Source: Fulvia fulva
Taxonomy: Eukaryota; Ascomycota; Dothideomycetes; Mycosphaerellales; Mycosphaerellaceae
Assembly (NCBI RefSeq): GCF_020509005.1
Contig: NC_063017.1
Span: 1,178,001 to 1,242,000, forward strand
Length of the DNA stretch: 64,000 nt
Direction of reading: 5' to 3'
In this document: positions 1-12,738 of the stretch, one piece after another
How the letters are laid out: each line of letters begins with the position of its first letter
Position numbering within the stretch: the first letter of the stretch is position 1
Position numbers and translations under genes: made by a program
Notes under the pieces: model-generated
The model's database searches: none
The model's input: the letters and a program-made list of their open reading frames with translations, nothing else
What the model was told of the DNA's origin: nothing

Positions 1-539
1 AGTGCCTTAGTTGTCGAGGTTAACACTTCTATCGGTAGCGCGGTCACCTATAAGGATGACTCGAGTAGTTAACGGTTTGTTAGTCTTTTGTGATGTTAGG
101 GCGAGAGCCTAGCCTATAAGATATAAGGGTAAAAGCGAGAATGTAGGTACGAAGTGTAGATACAAAAGGGTATAGTATAATTGCTATACAAAACAAAAGA
201 CGAAGAAAGTAAGAGAGGCCTAGGGAAGGCTAGATATTTATACGCGACCCTCGCGAGTACGTGTCCCCGTATTAATAGGGCTAACCCGTACGAAGCCGCG
301 CTTAGTAGCTTTGCTCAAAACCTTATTCTAACCTGCCCTACGTTCCGAGTCTTCCACGTGCTTCTTCTAGGGTCTAGCGTAGTCGCGGGTGCTCGCGGGA
401 GTGCCGTGAGTCACATAGTCACGAGCCGAAGTAAATCTGTTAAGGTTTAGTAGAGGGGTGAATTTGGAGGGCTAGGTCCCGTAGTAAATATTACGGGGCA
501 TATGATTCTTAGCGCTCACACACTAAGCTAGACTGTCAC
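1..539. repeat. RIP-mutated repeat DNA at the window edge, possibly LTR of the adjoining Gypsy relic
   Basis: The sequence is AT-shifted with few CA/TG dinucleotides, like the relic that follows. It lies just beyond the 3' end of the minus-strand Gypsy pol, where that element's LTR should be. No TG...CA boundary or partner copy could be fixed. An 89-codon frame at 181-450 starts with TTG, has no recognisable domain and is not called a gene. Confidence 0.4.
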
Positions 540-3500
540 TTCTTAACTTAACGACTTCTAAGTACTCTGAGGCTCTTCTGTCCCCACCTTCTATATACTC
601 TATAGGCAGACTATAATAGATAGCGAGTAGTTCCTTATTAGAGATATCGTAGTTATATTCTTACGGCGATATCTTCTTAGACATAAAAGCTACTAGGCGC
701 TATATACCGTCTTCTCCTCGCTACGACATTACTATAGTAGTAACGAAGTCCGACGTATCCGTTTCGAGCTTCGTTTCTCGCCCGGGTACGAAATGTACGA
801 GTATAATATCGTCCTTAGTAAACGCTTATTTTATACGTTCGAAAGCGTCCTAACATTCGTTACCCTATACCTATAGTACGTCTTTCCTAGTAAGCTATAT
901 TATCGGGTAGGCGATACCTAAGTAGTTACGAATAAACCGCCTATAGAAGTTATAAAAGCTAAGGAAGGACAGAATATCTATTAGATTACGAGGGGTCTCC
1001 TATTCTTAGATTACGGCGATCTTGTCCTTATCTATCTTAATACCGTCCGCGCCTATAATTAAGCTAAGGTACTTCGTCTCTTAGACGTAAAACTCGTACT
1101 TATCGATATCGAGTTAAAGTCCTGCCTCCTATAGCTTCGCTATAACCTTCTCGACGTAAACGATATACTCCTCTAGGGTATCGCTAAATATAAGTACGTT
1201 ATCGAGGTACGCGGAGGTAAAATCGTCTAGGTACTCTCGGAGCGCGTTATTAGTATATAACTAGAAGGTACCGGGTATATTATAGAGACTAAAGGGCATT
1301 ACTAGACATTCGAATTGACCGTAACGCGTAGTAAGTCCCGCTTTCTACTCGTCCCCTTCCGCGATACGTAAACGATTAAAGGTAGTAATTATATCGAGCT
1401 TAGTAAAGTACTTCTTACTACTAATCCGGTTAAGGGTATCTTAAATAAGTAGGATAGGGTACCTTGATTTTATAGTAATAGCGTTTAGGGCGCGGTAGTT
1501 AATATAGACGCGTAGTCTACTACCTAGTTTATATACGATAATTACCGGTAATACTATAGGTAAGTTACTATATTAGATATTACCTTTCTAAAGTTAGTTA
1601 TCTACCTAAGCTTTTACTACTTCTAACTCTCTATTCAAAATTAGATAGGGCCGCTTAAACGGTAGCCGAGTATCCTTCTTTAGCTTAATCTTATAATCTA
1701 GGCTAGGGCGATAAGATAGTAGCTTATCTGACTCTAACTTCAAGAATAGAGCTTACCGATAATAATATATAGCCGGTAGCTTACCGAGTACGTCGGGGTC
1801 CTTCTACTTCCGGTATAGCTTTTCTAGAAACACGTTATAATTAGCTATATTTATCGCGTAGGCTTCTACCTAGTACTCCTATCGATAACGGAGCGTTTTA
1901 TAGTAGCTGTCTTTAATATATATAGCGTACGTAAATATAGCGTTACCGCCTATAACCTTTCGTACTATTATAGCGTAAAGCCCTAACGCTTATACTATAA
2001 CTAGATCGGCCGCGCTCTTAGCCTTATATACTTCGCGTAGGTTACTCTATATAGTATATACTTCCGTACCTCTCGTATAATAGAGTCTCTGGAGTTTATA
2101 TAAGTTAATCTACTTAATATCGTCTCTATACCTAGCCCTAACTCTTTCGGCGCCGACTTCGAGGGGCTAAGGGACCGGTATATCGCGGATATTAGGTCGC
2201 TTAAGGCTATCGTAGTCGGATACCGGCGTTAGTAGTAACTCGGGGATAGGTAACGTTACTAGTAGGCTAACGTTCTTATAGAGAGAGTAATTCTAATAGT
2301 TAATGTCGTTAAAGGTAAGTACGCTTCGCTTCTAGTCTTTATAAAGGCTATACTTTGCGTGCTATCTATAGCTAAAGGACTATATCGTAGTAGGTATTAG
2401 TAACTAGGTATTTAACCGTCTCGATATAGCCTTGAAGGTTTAGTTTGATATTTATAGCTTTAGTGATAATTGTTAGTACTTAGGAGCTATTACCTAGGCC
2501 TAGCGTGAAGGGCTTAATATTATAGAGCGGGCATTTGTATTTTTACGTAAAGGAAGTATTTACGAGTTTAGAGTTAGTACTATTATTAAGGAAGGTATAT
2601 ATATATTCTATTTGCCCTACCCTCTACTATAAAGTAATACGAGACTTCGGGTCCTTTATCTACTTCTATAGAACAGGGCGTGCTCGCTCGGGCTTATAAG
2701 GAAAACGCCTATACGGTACGGGTATATTTATAAGGTTCGTAAGGGCATTAGTTCTAGTATAAGACTTCCTAAGGCGGACTAATGTCTATTACGCTTAAAT
2801 AATAGCTTAGGCATTTCCCGCCGGTACTTTTGTAACCGTAAGGCCGTTATTATTAGCCTTCTTCTTAGGACGCTCGTATAGGTCAAGTAGGTAGCCGGCG
2901 GCGCCTAAGACGTAGCCGGTACCCCGGTAGCGTAGGTAGCTACTACTAGCGATTATCTAAGTACGCTAATCTCAAGTAAGTTATATAAGGTTCTTATACT
3001 AATTAGGGCGGTCCTTCTACGGAAGGAGCGGCTAATTAGTATAAGGAGAGCGGCCGAGAGGTATACCGTTATCTAAAGGGAGTACCGGTAGTATAATCTA
3101 CCCTACTATAGGAGGTACCGATACCGTACCGTTACCCTTAGGTATAGTCGTCTTCTTATCCTTCCTCTCGTCGTTCTTAGTACGTAGTAGGTCGTATTTA
3201 AGTTAAGCTAGCTCGCTCTCTAGGCGGTAGTATTACTAAGTAAGCTCCTTAACCGACTTCGCGTTAGGTAGTATAACTAGTCGATTACGGTACTTAAAGC
3301 TTAGCTTCTTCTTAAGCTCGATAACCTCGTACTTACGGCTCGCGCCTTATAGGAGCTAGGCGCGCTTACGTTAGAACTTAGTATAGAACTCGGAGAACTT
3401 ATTATTCTCTACTATCTTAAGCGCGTCTATATTATTACGCGCGGTACCCTCGGGATTATAGTCGCCGAAGTTCTTATCTAGGAAACGTAGGCATTTCTTT

Positions 3501-5050
3501 ACGCTCTTAAATAGCCGGCTCGCGGAGGGAACCTTAGAGAAGACGATCTTTTAGGAAATGTAGTTACGGTATTACCGTACCGGCGTATATTTACCTAAAC
3601 CTACGGGTACGTACCTAGACCTCGCGCCCGCTAACTAATCTAACTAGCGGCTTAGCGCCCGTATATAACTCTCGCGCCCTCCGCGCCTCCCTTAGATAAA
3701 ACATCTATTCGACTTATACCTTATCCGACTACGTACTTATACCTATATATAATATACGGAGTATATAGTATACTAACCCTATAGTAGTTTCTTATACGAA
3801 ACGTAGGGCGTATAGTACGTCCTTAAAGATAGAAGCGGTAAGCTTATTACTAAGTTAAGTAGTCTACTTATTAAGTATCGGCGAGTCTTTACTACCTATA
3901 TTCTCTCCTAAGAATTTAGGCTTAGGTACTTCGATATAGGGACTCGTCTTAAAGTCTTTTACTATAGTTAGGTCATAGCGTATAATATCTACGCTACTAT
4001 CTATAATCTCGAAGTCGTCGTCGTCGACGATGACGGTCTCTTATCTCTTTCTCGATCTCTTGTCCTTACCCTTACTCTTATAGCGCGGACGCTCTTCGAA
4101 ATCGGAATTAGAGTCTAAGGACGAGTCGGAGGAATCGGGGTTAGAGGAGTTATTAGCGAGCCGCTCCTTACGTTACTTCCGCGTAGGCTTTATAGCGGGT
4201 TATTCGGCGGGCTTTTTAGCTAGTATATTGCCGTATCGACGTCGTAACTCGGAGAGGGAGCGGGCGCTACGCTCCTTAGGTTTCTCGGTAGTACGGCTAC
4301 GCTTAGCTTCCTCGTGATCCTATTTAAGCGTAGCGATAGTCTACTATAGCCCTACTACGTCGGTAGCCGTAGGGGCGGAGTCGTCCGGTACGAGTATTTC
4401 TAGTTTAGCGACTTTAACCTTAAATATATCGACCTCCTTTTCGGCTCTCTTAGTAGAGCTGTACTAGTTATTAGCCTACTTCCTATACTTAGTAACGTCC
4501 TAGTTAGCCTTTATAAGGTCCTTATTAGCTTGTTCTAGGTCCTACTTACATTCCTACTTATACTTTTCTATATATTATAGTTCGGTATACACTTCCTTAA
4601 ACTTCTTCTTATTTAGCTCGTTAGCTTAATATAGCGCCGCCCTATCTAGGATAGCTTAGCGGTAATTAGCCTCGAGTTTACGAAGGGCGTAGGCAATTGC
4701 CTCTAGTTAGTTCTAGACGTAGTCGTAAAACTAAGTCGCGTTAAGTAACCGTAGTTAGTCGAGTAGGATACGGTATATCCCGGTACGACCGCGGTCGTCT
4801 ATATAGTCAATAGTAAAGTCCTTACGAGTATTGTTAATTGACCTATTCTTATCGAGGTGGTCTATAATATCGCCCTTATAGAGTAATACTACGAGGTTAA
4901 AAGTGTCTATAATTTTAGGTTAGGTATCCTCTCCTTCCTCCTCTTCTAGGAGCCTATCGAGAACCGCGCGTTCCTTATTAGCGTACGTAGTAAGGGGATC
5001 TAGTAGGACGGTGTCGTCGGACTAGGTGTGCTAATCGGATTACGTAAAAA
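540..5050 (-). mobile_element. RIP-degraded Gypsy (Ty3-type) retrotransposon relic, gag-pol on the minus strand
   Basis: Read on the minus strand, the remains run gag to pol from right to left. About 4960-3650 gives a gag-like stretch with a coiled-coil-like part and an acidic serine-rich part (around 4150-4020). About 3500-3100 gives the rest of gag. The reverse transcriptase/RNase H part lies at about 1560-540: it includes the post-palm motif FYRRFI preceded by a D..SFLSF segment, and the RNase H-like stretch ETDTSDFVTT followed by MSKK and NKELLAI. Almost every break is a TAG or TAA where Gln or Trp is expected, the signature of C-to-T and G-to-A change. No frame of 60 codons survives. Family assignment to Gypsy is firm from the pol motifs; the ends are not resolved. 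Confidence 0.75.
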
Positions 5051-5502
5051 GTTCTAAGTTTCGAGTTAGTCGCGCGCGGCGCTCGATACGTTAAGTATTC
5101 GCGCCGCCGCCGCCGCTAGGGCTACCGGTGCCCTATAGCCTAGCTATAATATAGTAATACGCCTTCTTAGCGTCTTGATCTAGGAAGAAAGAGAGAGTAC
5201 TACGCTACTTTTGCGCTAGTACGAGTTAGGGATTTCGAGGAGTCGTAATATCGTAATTTCTAGAGTCTTAAGCGGCGCTAAATATAGTAGCGTCCTTAAT
5301 ATAAGCTATCGAAGTATTACGAGACTATAGTACGAGAGTATAAGGGTATAGTATTAACGAAGTCGATAGCTAAAGAGAGAAGAGAGTCTAAGAACGAGGC
5401 CTATACTTAAAGGCCGAGGTGTCGGACGTCGGTATCGGGCCGAGCTTAGTTATCCGGGTTACGTAATTAGATTCGAATCCTTTACTTACGGAGCGGCCGT
5501 AA
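5051..5502. repeat. unassigned RIP-mutated sequence between two element relics
   Basis: The stretch has TpA-rich, CpA-poor composition. It may hold the 5' LTR or leader of the minus-strand Gypsy relic, but I could not match it to the left edge of that relic. No coding remnant was recognised. Confidence 0.4.
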
Positions 5503-5863
5503 TAGGATACTACCTAATAGTATTTAAACAATCGACGATAGTAGTCCTACGTAAGCCGTAAAAGGAAGACTATACGTAGGAGAAGTCGTACTACCTAATT
5601 ACGCTCCTTAATACTTTTAGGAAGGCGCTTAAGAAGCTAGTTATAATAAGACTCTCCGAGGCGGTAGAGGAGTACTCCCTACTCCCGGACACCTAGATAG
5701 GTACGCGCCTATAGCGCTCGACGCTATCCGCGATAGAACTTATTACCTCTTAGGTAAAGGCTATCTAGTATAGGAATAGGAATAAGGTAGTATCCCTACT
5801 TAGTCTAGATATATCGAGAGCCTTTGACTACGTATTATACCCGCGGCTACTCTATATCCTAAG
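5503..5863 (+). mobile_element. RIP-mutated fragment of the same LINE family as the intact copy in this window
   Basis: This segment aligns base for base with about 18903-19261 of the intact LINE, inside the reverse transcriptase (the YRPIALLN to LSLDISGAFDY region). The differences are almost all C-to-T or G-to-A on the plus strand; for example, CAG codons become TAG. Homology fades at both sides, so it is a fragment rather than a full copy. It shows that this LINE family was once exposed to RIP in this lineage. Confidence 0.85.
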
Positions 5864-7704
5864 CCTCTCTTAGTTCTAGCCTCGCCGTTAACGTAGTTTA
5901 TACCTTAGAAGACGCCGTCGTTATTTAAGTAAAAAGAACGCCTCTTTCTTACTCTCTCTTTCTCGTAGTATCGGAGCTCTTATATATAGATTTCGTAGGT
6001 ACCTCGTTTATATCTTTATATTCTCGGGATTATCGTCGAATTGTAGTAGGTCGTAGGAATAGGCGTCGCTTTACTTTGTCGTACGTAGAAGTACAAATCC
6101 GAGAGAGAGTAGAAGAAGAGAATCGACGACCCTTCTAGCCCTATAGTTCGAGAAGCTTAGTTTCTCTTTATAAGAAGGTACTTACGTCGTCCGCTACGGG
6201 TAGGCGCTCTAGAAAGGATAACCGTACTTGAATAGAGTTAGTACGTATTTAGTACTTAATATTAATAGGAAGTTACGCTTCGTAAGACTTAGTATATATT
6301 TTAGACTTACTACCGTATAATAGATATAGTATAACCGCTAGCTACCCGACTTTACTTATATAGTCTATAGTTATTATACCTATACTTACTACGAATATTA
6401 TTTCCTTATTAAATATCTTAGGTAAATAGCTAGAAGGAGCGCTAGCCCGAGCTCTATATACTATATAAGATATAAGTTCTTAATATCTTACTATACTAAT
6501 AAGAACCTTTTAAGTATTACAAATACTTGATTACTATCGATCCGTTACCCTAGCTACCTCCGTTAATATACTCTTATACATTAACAATCTTACTATAGAA
6601 ATACGTTAATACTTTACGATATTACGTATAGTAGGCCTACGACTAAGCGCGGTATAGCGCTACGTCTTCGGTAATAAGAATAGCTATAAGTAGCTAGAGC
6701 GAGGCCCCCCTCTAGCTCCTATTTATTGTTAATAGCTACGAGTATAGCGGCGGTACTACTTAATTAGAGAGATAGTAGTATATACTCTTAGTAAACTAGT
6801 AAGATAACGTCTACTAACTTTTGCTAGCTAAAGCTTATATATAGTAAGGTCTTCTAGGGTATTTAGCGGTATAGACTTTTCTACGATAGCTACTTCTACT
6901 ACTTTAGTAGTATAGAGGATAGCTTAGAGATAGGCTACCGATTTAGAAGAGACTTCTTCGGCGCCTTCGACTACTATTTTCTCTATCTCTCTACTAATAA
7001 TAACCTATACTTCTAGATCTAGCCGAAGCTCTAAGGGTAGTATAATAATAATAAGAATGATTAGCGATATAATAAGTACTAGAGCGTAGTAGCTCCTATT
7101 AAGGTATATTACGACGCGGTAGACTACCGCTACGAGATAGATATAGACCGGTTAGTATATAAGTTGTAAAAGATAGAGCGTAAGTATATTAGTAATAGGT
7201 TTATAGTCTACTAGCGGTAAAGATCGGCTTATAGTCGACTAGCTATACTAGGTATAATAGTATAATATCTCTTTCTTATAGCCTTTACGATACTTTAGTA
7301 TCATAGATTAGATTTATAGCTTTACCTACGAGCTTAGTACTAGCACATCGACCGAGTAGCTATAATAGTAGTGTAGTAGGACTATACGAGTTTAGAGTGG
7401 TATATAAATAAAGTATAGACGGTCTATACTTAATATATTACTCTAAACTAGACCTAAATTGTACGTATTTCGACGCTATTCTATATAGCGTAAGGCCGGT
7501 TTAATCTGATTAATATCTAATAACGAGTTTAATATCTAATAATAGAATATAAGAGAGTACGTCTTATAAATAATTATGTAATTAGAGTAGATATATATAA
7601 CGTGCTTTACTACCGAGTGGGCTATACTACCGAGCGGGCCACTTTTACTAAGAACTGTACCACTTCTATAGATATAGCTATATAACTACTATTATAGCGT
7701 ATAT
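5864..7704. repeat. unassigned RIP-mutated DNA
   Basis: The composition is the same as in the flanking relics; for example, 6241-6300 contains no CA and no TG dinucleotide. Translation in six frames gives only short pieces between TAG/TAA stops and no motif I recognise. It may be older transposon sequence. No gene is seen. Confidence 0.5.
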
Positions 7705-8023
7705 TGTCTTTAAACGAGGCCAAACTGACCTTAGCTGTCTAGGCTACGAAACGCGACGCGATAATTACGAATCGACTTGCTATAAAGGTATACGACGCGT
7801 CTCGAACTATACTAGGGTATCGATTGAATAGACGACCTCCTCGGGGTGACTACGAGCCTAATTCGAAGAAGCTTATAGAGCTAGAAGAGAGGGTAATACT
7901 TAAGTATATAATCGAGCTAGATCTTAGAGGTTTCCCGCTATTAAAGGCTAGTATACGAGCAATAGCCAATTTATTACTATAAAAGAAGGGTCTTAAGCCC
8001 GCTAGTCTTAATTAGATAGACAG
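7705..8023 (+). mobile_element. relic of a pogo/Fot1-type DNA transposon (N-terminal transposase part)
   Basis: In one plus frame, interrupted by a few TAG/TAA codons, the translation resembles the N-terminal helix-turn-helix of Fot1/pogo transposases. It has an alternating EAxLTLAV start, YDASRTILGYRL, RPPRGDYEPN, then ERVILKYIIELDLRGFP and a KASIRAIANLLL stretch. The rest of the transposase (DDE domain) is not adjacent, because a new element begins at 8024 with TGTCACG. The assignment rests on pattern memory of the family. Confidence 0.65.
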
Positions 8024-9046
8024 TGTCACGAGACAGCCCTTTTCTACGAACTGCCTCGTAATATAGTATCGTCGGCCGTACGCCCGCGCGCTAGTAGCCG
8101 CTAGTGCCCGCTAGCTCGATTTACGCTACTTTATCTTCTCGCGCCTCTCGCGCTCTCTTAGATAGCTCGCGTAACTATATATGTCTTTGCCCGACCTTAT
8201 TATAGTACTCTCGCCCGTAATAGTTAGTTACGCCTACCTACGAGTAGAGAGCTAACCTCTACGTACGACACCGAGACCGCCTAAGACAGTACGATAGTAC
8301 TAGACCGTACGATCAATTCGCGATAATAGAGAACGCCGACGAGGCCTCTCGACGCCCTCCCCTACGACCTTTAAGTATACGACCTAGCGCTACTATTTAG
8401 CAATAGTAATACCTATAACGCACGCCCTCTATCTTAGCCGAGTTACTAACCGGAGACCCTTAGAACCTAGAACTTTAGAACTAGCTCAAATCGATCCTTA
8501 GCGATAGTATATATCCGGACCGCGTAAGTAGGATATAGTATAAGTAAGGAAATAGAACAGACAGGTCTACTCTCTCTTATCTATATACACCCGATTTATA
8601 AATTTCTATAACTAATAATACGCCTTAGTCTTTAATACGACACGAGGGTAGTAGGGTAGAAGGCAAAAAGCTAGTACGACTAGATATCGAAGACACTCGT
8701 CTCTCGTCTTACGAAGACGATAGCAAAGGCATCGACTTTATATAGTTTATTAATAGTATAGCGCCTCCTCGTATAGACTAGATTGACTATAACGACATAG
8801 ACTTCGAGTACGATCTAATAAACTATAAGATCGCCGATGCCTATTACGGTTTACTACTACCGTAACGTCGCGCGCCTTAGCGCTTCCTTATATATCTCGC
8901 GCGCTTCGCGCTTCTCTTTCGTAGCCTTACTAAATAACGCTTATTTTACGGTAACCCTATACTATCGTCTTATAGATCACTGCCCGTAATAGTTTGTTCG
9001 GTCTTATAAGCGGCCTATCTAGTCAGGCTAGTAGTTATAATCAAAT

Positions 9047-9127
9047 CGTACTAATAATAACTATAGTCGCGTAAATAAGCGTATTAGTTAAGTTAATAGA
9101 TCACCTCTCTCCTTCGCGTAAAACGCG
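9047..9127 (+). repeat. 81-bp direct repeat, copy 1
   Basis: This copy starts CGTACTAATAA and ends with the GTAAAACGCG stretch. It matches 9181-9261 at nearly every position; the few differences are mostly C/T or G/A changes. The two copies start 134 bp apart, in the leader of the Gypsy element. Confidence 0.85.
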
Positions 9128-9180
9128 TTAAGGTAGGTCAAGTTCACTATAGTTACTAACCGTCGAGTCGCGCGTATAGG

Positions 9181-9261
9181 CGTACTAATAACAACTATAG
9201 TCGCGTAAATAAGCGTATTAGGCAAGTCAATAGATTACCTCTCTCCTTCGCGTAAAACGCG
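9181..9261 (+). repeat. 81-bp direct repeat, copy 2
   Basis: Second copy of the 9047-9127 repeat, of the same length. It keeps more C at CA sites (for example GGCAAGTCAA against GTTAAGTTAA), so it looks less RIP-mutated than copy 1. Confidence 0.85.
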
Positions 9262-12200
9262 CGCCTCCCTACTCTTATAGGGCCCTTATATACCTACTAA
9301 GAGAGCAGTCTTATCTACTACGTAATAGTATAATATAGCTATACCCGATAGTACTACTAACGGGGTACTCTTACCTAAGTAACCTCTTTATCTAGATCTT
9401 AGTAAGTATAAGCGTTAGTCGCTCGTACGCGCTAAGCTTTTCCTAACCGTATCTACTAAAACGTAGACACTCGATAACCTAGGCACCGATGCCGCCCTAG
9501 GTGCCTTCCCTTCCGACGACGACTCGAACGTATTCGCTACCGAATAATAAGAGATCGAGAAGGATCTACTACCTAAAGAATAGTAGTTTGCCTTAACCTC
9601 CGACCCTATTAACTTTGTACAATTCCTCGACGAAGAATAGATCTTAGAAGAAGGAGGAATCAAGGTGTATAAGATTATAGAGTCAAGAGATGATATATCT
9701 ATACAAGATAGTAAAACTAATAATATACGCTAACCTAAGGAGTAGGTAATCGCCTTAGAGTATACTACTATTAAGAGCCTAGCCGAGTTCGCGACTTGTA
9801 CTATAGTATACCCGGAGATTATGTTTCACCTCGTTCGCTAGATATAGTTAGACTTTATCACACTTTTTAACTAGGTCGAGTCCCTAAAGAAGGCTAATAA
9901 GGTTATATAGCGTAAGTACGCCGATATAAAGAAGGAACGTAACATTATATCTAAGAGTCTTAGTTAACTCGAAAAGGATAAGGATGTTAAGGGCCTCTTT
10001 ATACTCTACTTTAACAAATACTAGAAGTATAGGAGTTAGATATAAGACCTTAAGAAAGCTAATTAGCGCCTCCGATAGGATAATAACACGCTCTTTAGAT
10101 AGGTCGAGGAGTCGTAGGTAGGTATATTACCTAAGGACATCAAAGCCCTATCTAAGCGTAATTAGGCTCTAAATAAGGAGGTAGTAGAGCTAAAGGCTTA
10201 GCTAGTAGCTAAGGACACGAACGGTACTAGCGATACTAGCGGTACTAACGGTAATAATAATAATAACCGTAGTTATTAGGTCCGCGTCTACTCCCCTCGT
10301 CGTAACGGTGTTTTACGATCACCTACGCCTCCTACTTAGTAGGACCGTATAGGTAGAGGTACCCGACGAGGAGGTAGTAGAGGTAGTAGCGATAACGACG
10401 GAGACAACTCTAATAACGATAAGGGTAGAGATAATAGTCGACTACGCTATTACCTACGCCGTAACTCCTTACGACGAGAACACTAGGGCATACCTAGTAG
10501 TACTTCTAGGGTAACTAGTAATACCGCCGTTAGCTAGTTCACTACTATCGAACCCTCCGTTAATATTATATATACTAACAAGTTAGTTAAGGACCTAGAA
10601 AGCAAGTTCGATAATAAGAATATAAATTTTGACCGTTAGCTCGATTAGCTAGAGATCAAGCTGTCCGTAATATAGTTCTAGACTATCGAGGACGGACTAC
10701 GCTACATCCTTAACTACCTCGACGGGTACCCGTACTAGCTATATAATCCGCGAGTACCCTCTAAGCGTACTAAGCGCAATTACGTTAACCCCTTCAAGTC
10801 TATTAATAGGATAATCTAATTACTTATCGATCGGTATAGTAAGAAGGAAGTTATAGGCAAGGCCTTCTAGAAGCTCTAGGTCTTATAGTAGGGTAAGAAC
10901 GAGTTATTTTCTATCTTTATTGCTAAGTACAACGAATAGTATAACTTATACGACCTATTAGCTAAGACTAATCACCGCCTACTCGAGGGTAAGCTTAACT
11001 ACAAATATATAGAGGCACTACCTATAGAGACTAAGGACCGCGAAGACTTAGTCGACCTATACTATAAGCTCGAAGCCAAGTTCGAGCGCCTAAAGTCAAA
11101 GACCCTAGCTACACTACGACTACCTCGTAGTACTAGCGGTAGTAACGGTACTATACCTACCGCGCCCGGCGTAGCCTAAGGTTTAGGCCTTAAGCTATAC
11201 GCTTAGATACCGCGCGAATTTGAGGAACTTAAGAAGCTCAAGCCTACGGAGAAGGCTAGCATTATCGTAGTAGGCGGTTATGTCCGCTACCGCCGTATAG
11301 ACTATAACTTATACTCGCTAGACTACCCTATTAAGTAGTATAAGCGCCCTCCGCCGCGCGCGAATACTAGCTCTATAACATAGACACCGGCTAACCCTTA
11401 GTAATAGGGAAATGGCTAGACTAACGCTTAAGTACGACAACCGTTAGTCCTACTTACAAATATAATACTAAGAAGGAAATATAGCGAGATACGGTAATAT
11501 AAGGACTAGAGTACGCTTTACGTATATTAGTAAGCTCTCTAATACCGCCTATTATACGAGGGGCACTAAGGCCAAGAGTGTCCCCTTACCTTATAATGCC
11601 TAGTAGTATAGATAGTAATTAAGCTCTTGCCTTCCTTAATTATAGTACTACCTCTTAGTATATAAATTCTGTATACGCTCGTATATATAATCTTCCTCGA
11701 CTCTAGGAAGAACCTCTTTAATTAGGACTAGCTAATAGCGGCTCCGCTAACGAGCTTATTACTAAGTCTACGTACTTTCCTTTTAATGTCGGCGGCTACG
11801 TCGAAATCCTTAGCTACTATTTAGTAGACTTACTAGAGTATAATATCGTACTCGGCTCTAGTTAGTTCGTAGACTACGAACTAGAGATATAATAGAATAA
11901 GGGCATTATAATAATGAATCATTTGAAATGCCGTACCTATAAGGTAAACTAGAGGTCTAATAAGTACCTAATAGTATAGTGTATTAACTATCTAGCTACG
12001 CTAGTACTATTAGGTAATTATTGACCGCCGATAGTAGAAGATAACCCTAACGAAGTCACCGCTCCTACGCTATCGTTACCTAAGTATACGCCCTAACTAT
12101 AGTTCTATACGACGTTTAAGGACGAAGAGGATAACTTCCGTATATATACTCTATAACCGTTACCGGTAGACGGCGTTAAGACGTTAAAGCGACCGTGCCG

Positions 12201-12498
12201 ATATACGAAACAAAAGTAACGAGTTGTCGAACTAGAACTAGAGATTAATATCGTAAACATCTCCGCGGCCTACGTAGCAAAACTAGCTCGTAAGAAAGGG
12301 GCGGAAGTCTATATAATGTAGATTATACTACCTAGTTAGAAGCACTACGCTAACCTATTACGAGCCTACGTAATAGTAGCGACTAGGCAAGACTTCGATC
12401 CTACTAGGCTCTACGCTATAAACCTTCGGAAGGTGTAGTTAGCAAAACCCTTAACAGTATATATAATAATAGTAAATAGCGACTTCGACAGATTTATA

Positions 12499-12503
12499 AA
12501 AGG
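12499..12503. other. target-site duplication AAAGG, left side of the Copia element
   Basis: AAAGG immediately precedes the TGTTAAG start of the left LTR. The same five bases follow the right LTR at 23703-23707. The Gypsy reading frame joins across the two sites, confirming insertion. Confidence 0.9.
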
Positions 12504-12738
12504 TGTTAAGATGTAGCATCTTAAAGGGAGTCAACAATCAGGAAGTGATCTAGTAGCCTGAGGCATCCACGATGACTCAGCTTATAGGGAGATACCTTCT
12601 CTCCCCTTTAGCTTAGATAGACATCCAACATAATCAACACATTGGTTCCTAATATATTGCTACATGCTCGTGCTATTAGTTAGTTAAAGATTGATCTCTT
12701 TCTCCACTCCGCTACTATCTACCCGTACCTATTTAATA
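12504..12738 (+). repeat. left LTR of the Copia element (235 bp)
   Basis: Begins TGTTAAGATG and ends ATTTAATA, the RIPed form of the GTTTAACA seen in the right LTR. It is the same length as the right LTR, and nearly all differences are transitions. A possible tRNA primer site follows at 12739 (GGTTATAAGC). Confidence 0.92.

Larger units (their letters stand above)
8024..9660 (+). repeat. probable 5' LTR and leader of the plus-strand Gypsy element
   Basis: The stretch begins with TGTCACG, cutting the pogo relic, and runs to the first gag-like translation. The 3' boundary of the LTR cannot be set because the right-hand LTR is missing. An 82-codon minus-strand frame at 9415-9663 is a by-product of composition. 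Confidence 0.45.

Noticed and set aside
181..450. 89-codon open frame at the left edge
   Set aside because: Starts with TTG, lies in RIP-shifted repeat DNA and has no domain.
9001..9270. CRISPR-like or satellite array
   Set aside because: Only two copies 134 bp apart in a eukaryotic retroelement leader; ordinary direct repeats.
9415..9663. 82-codon minus-strand frame
   Set aside because: Antisense within the Gypsy leader; low-complexity Ser/Tyr content produced by the mutation bias.
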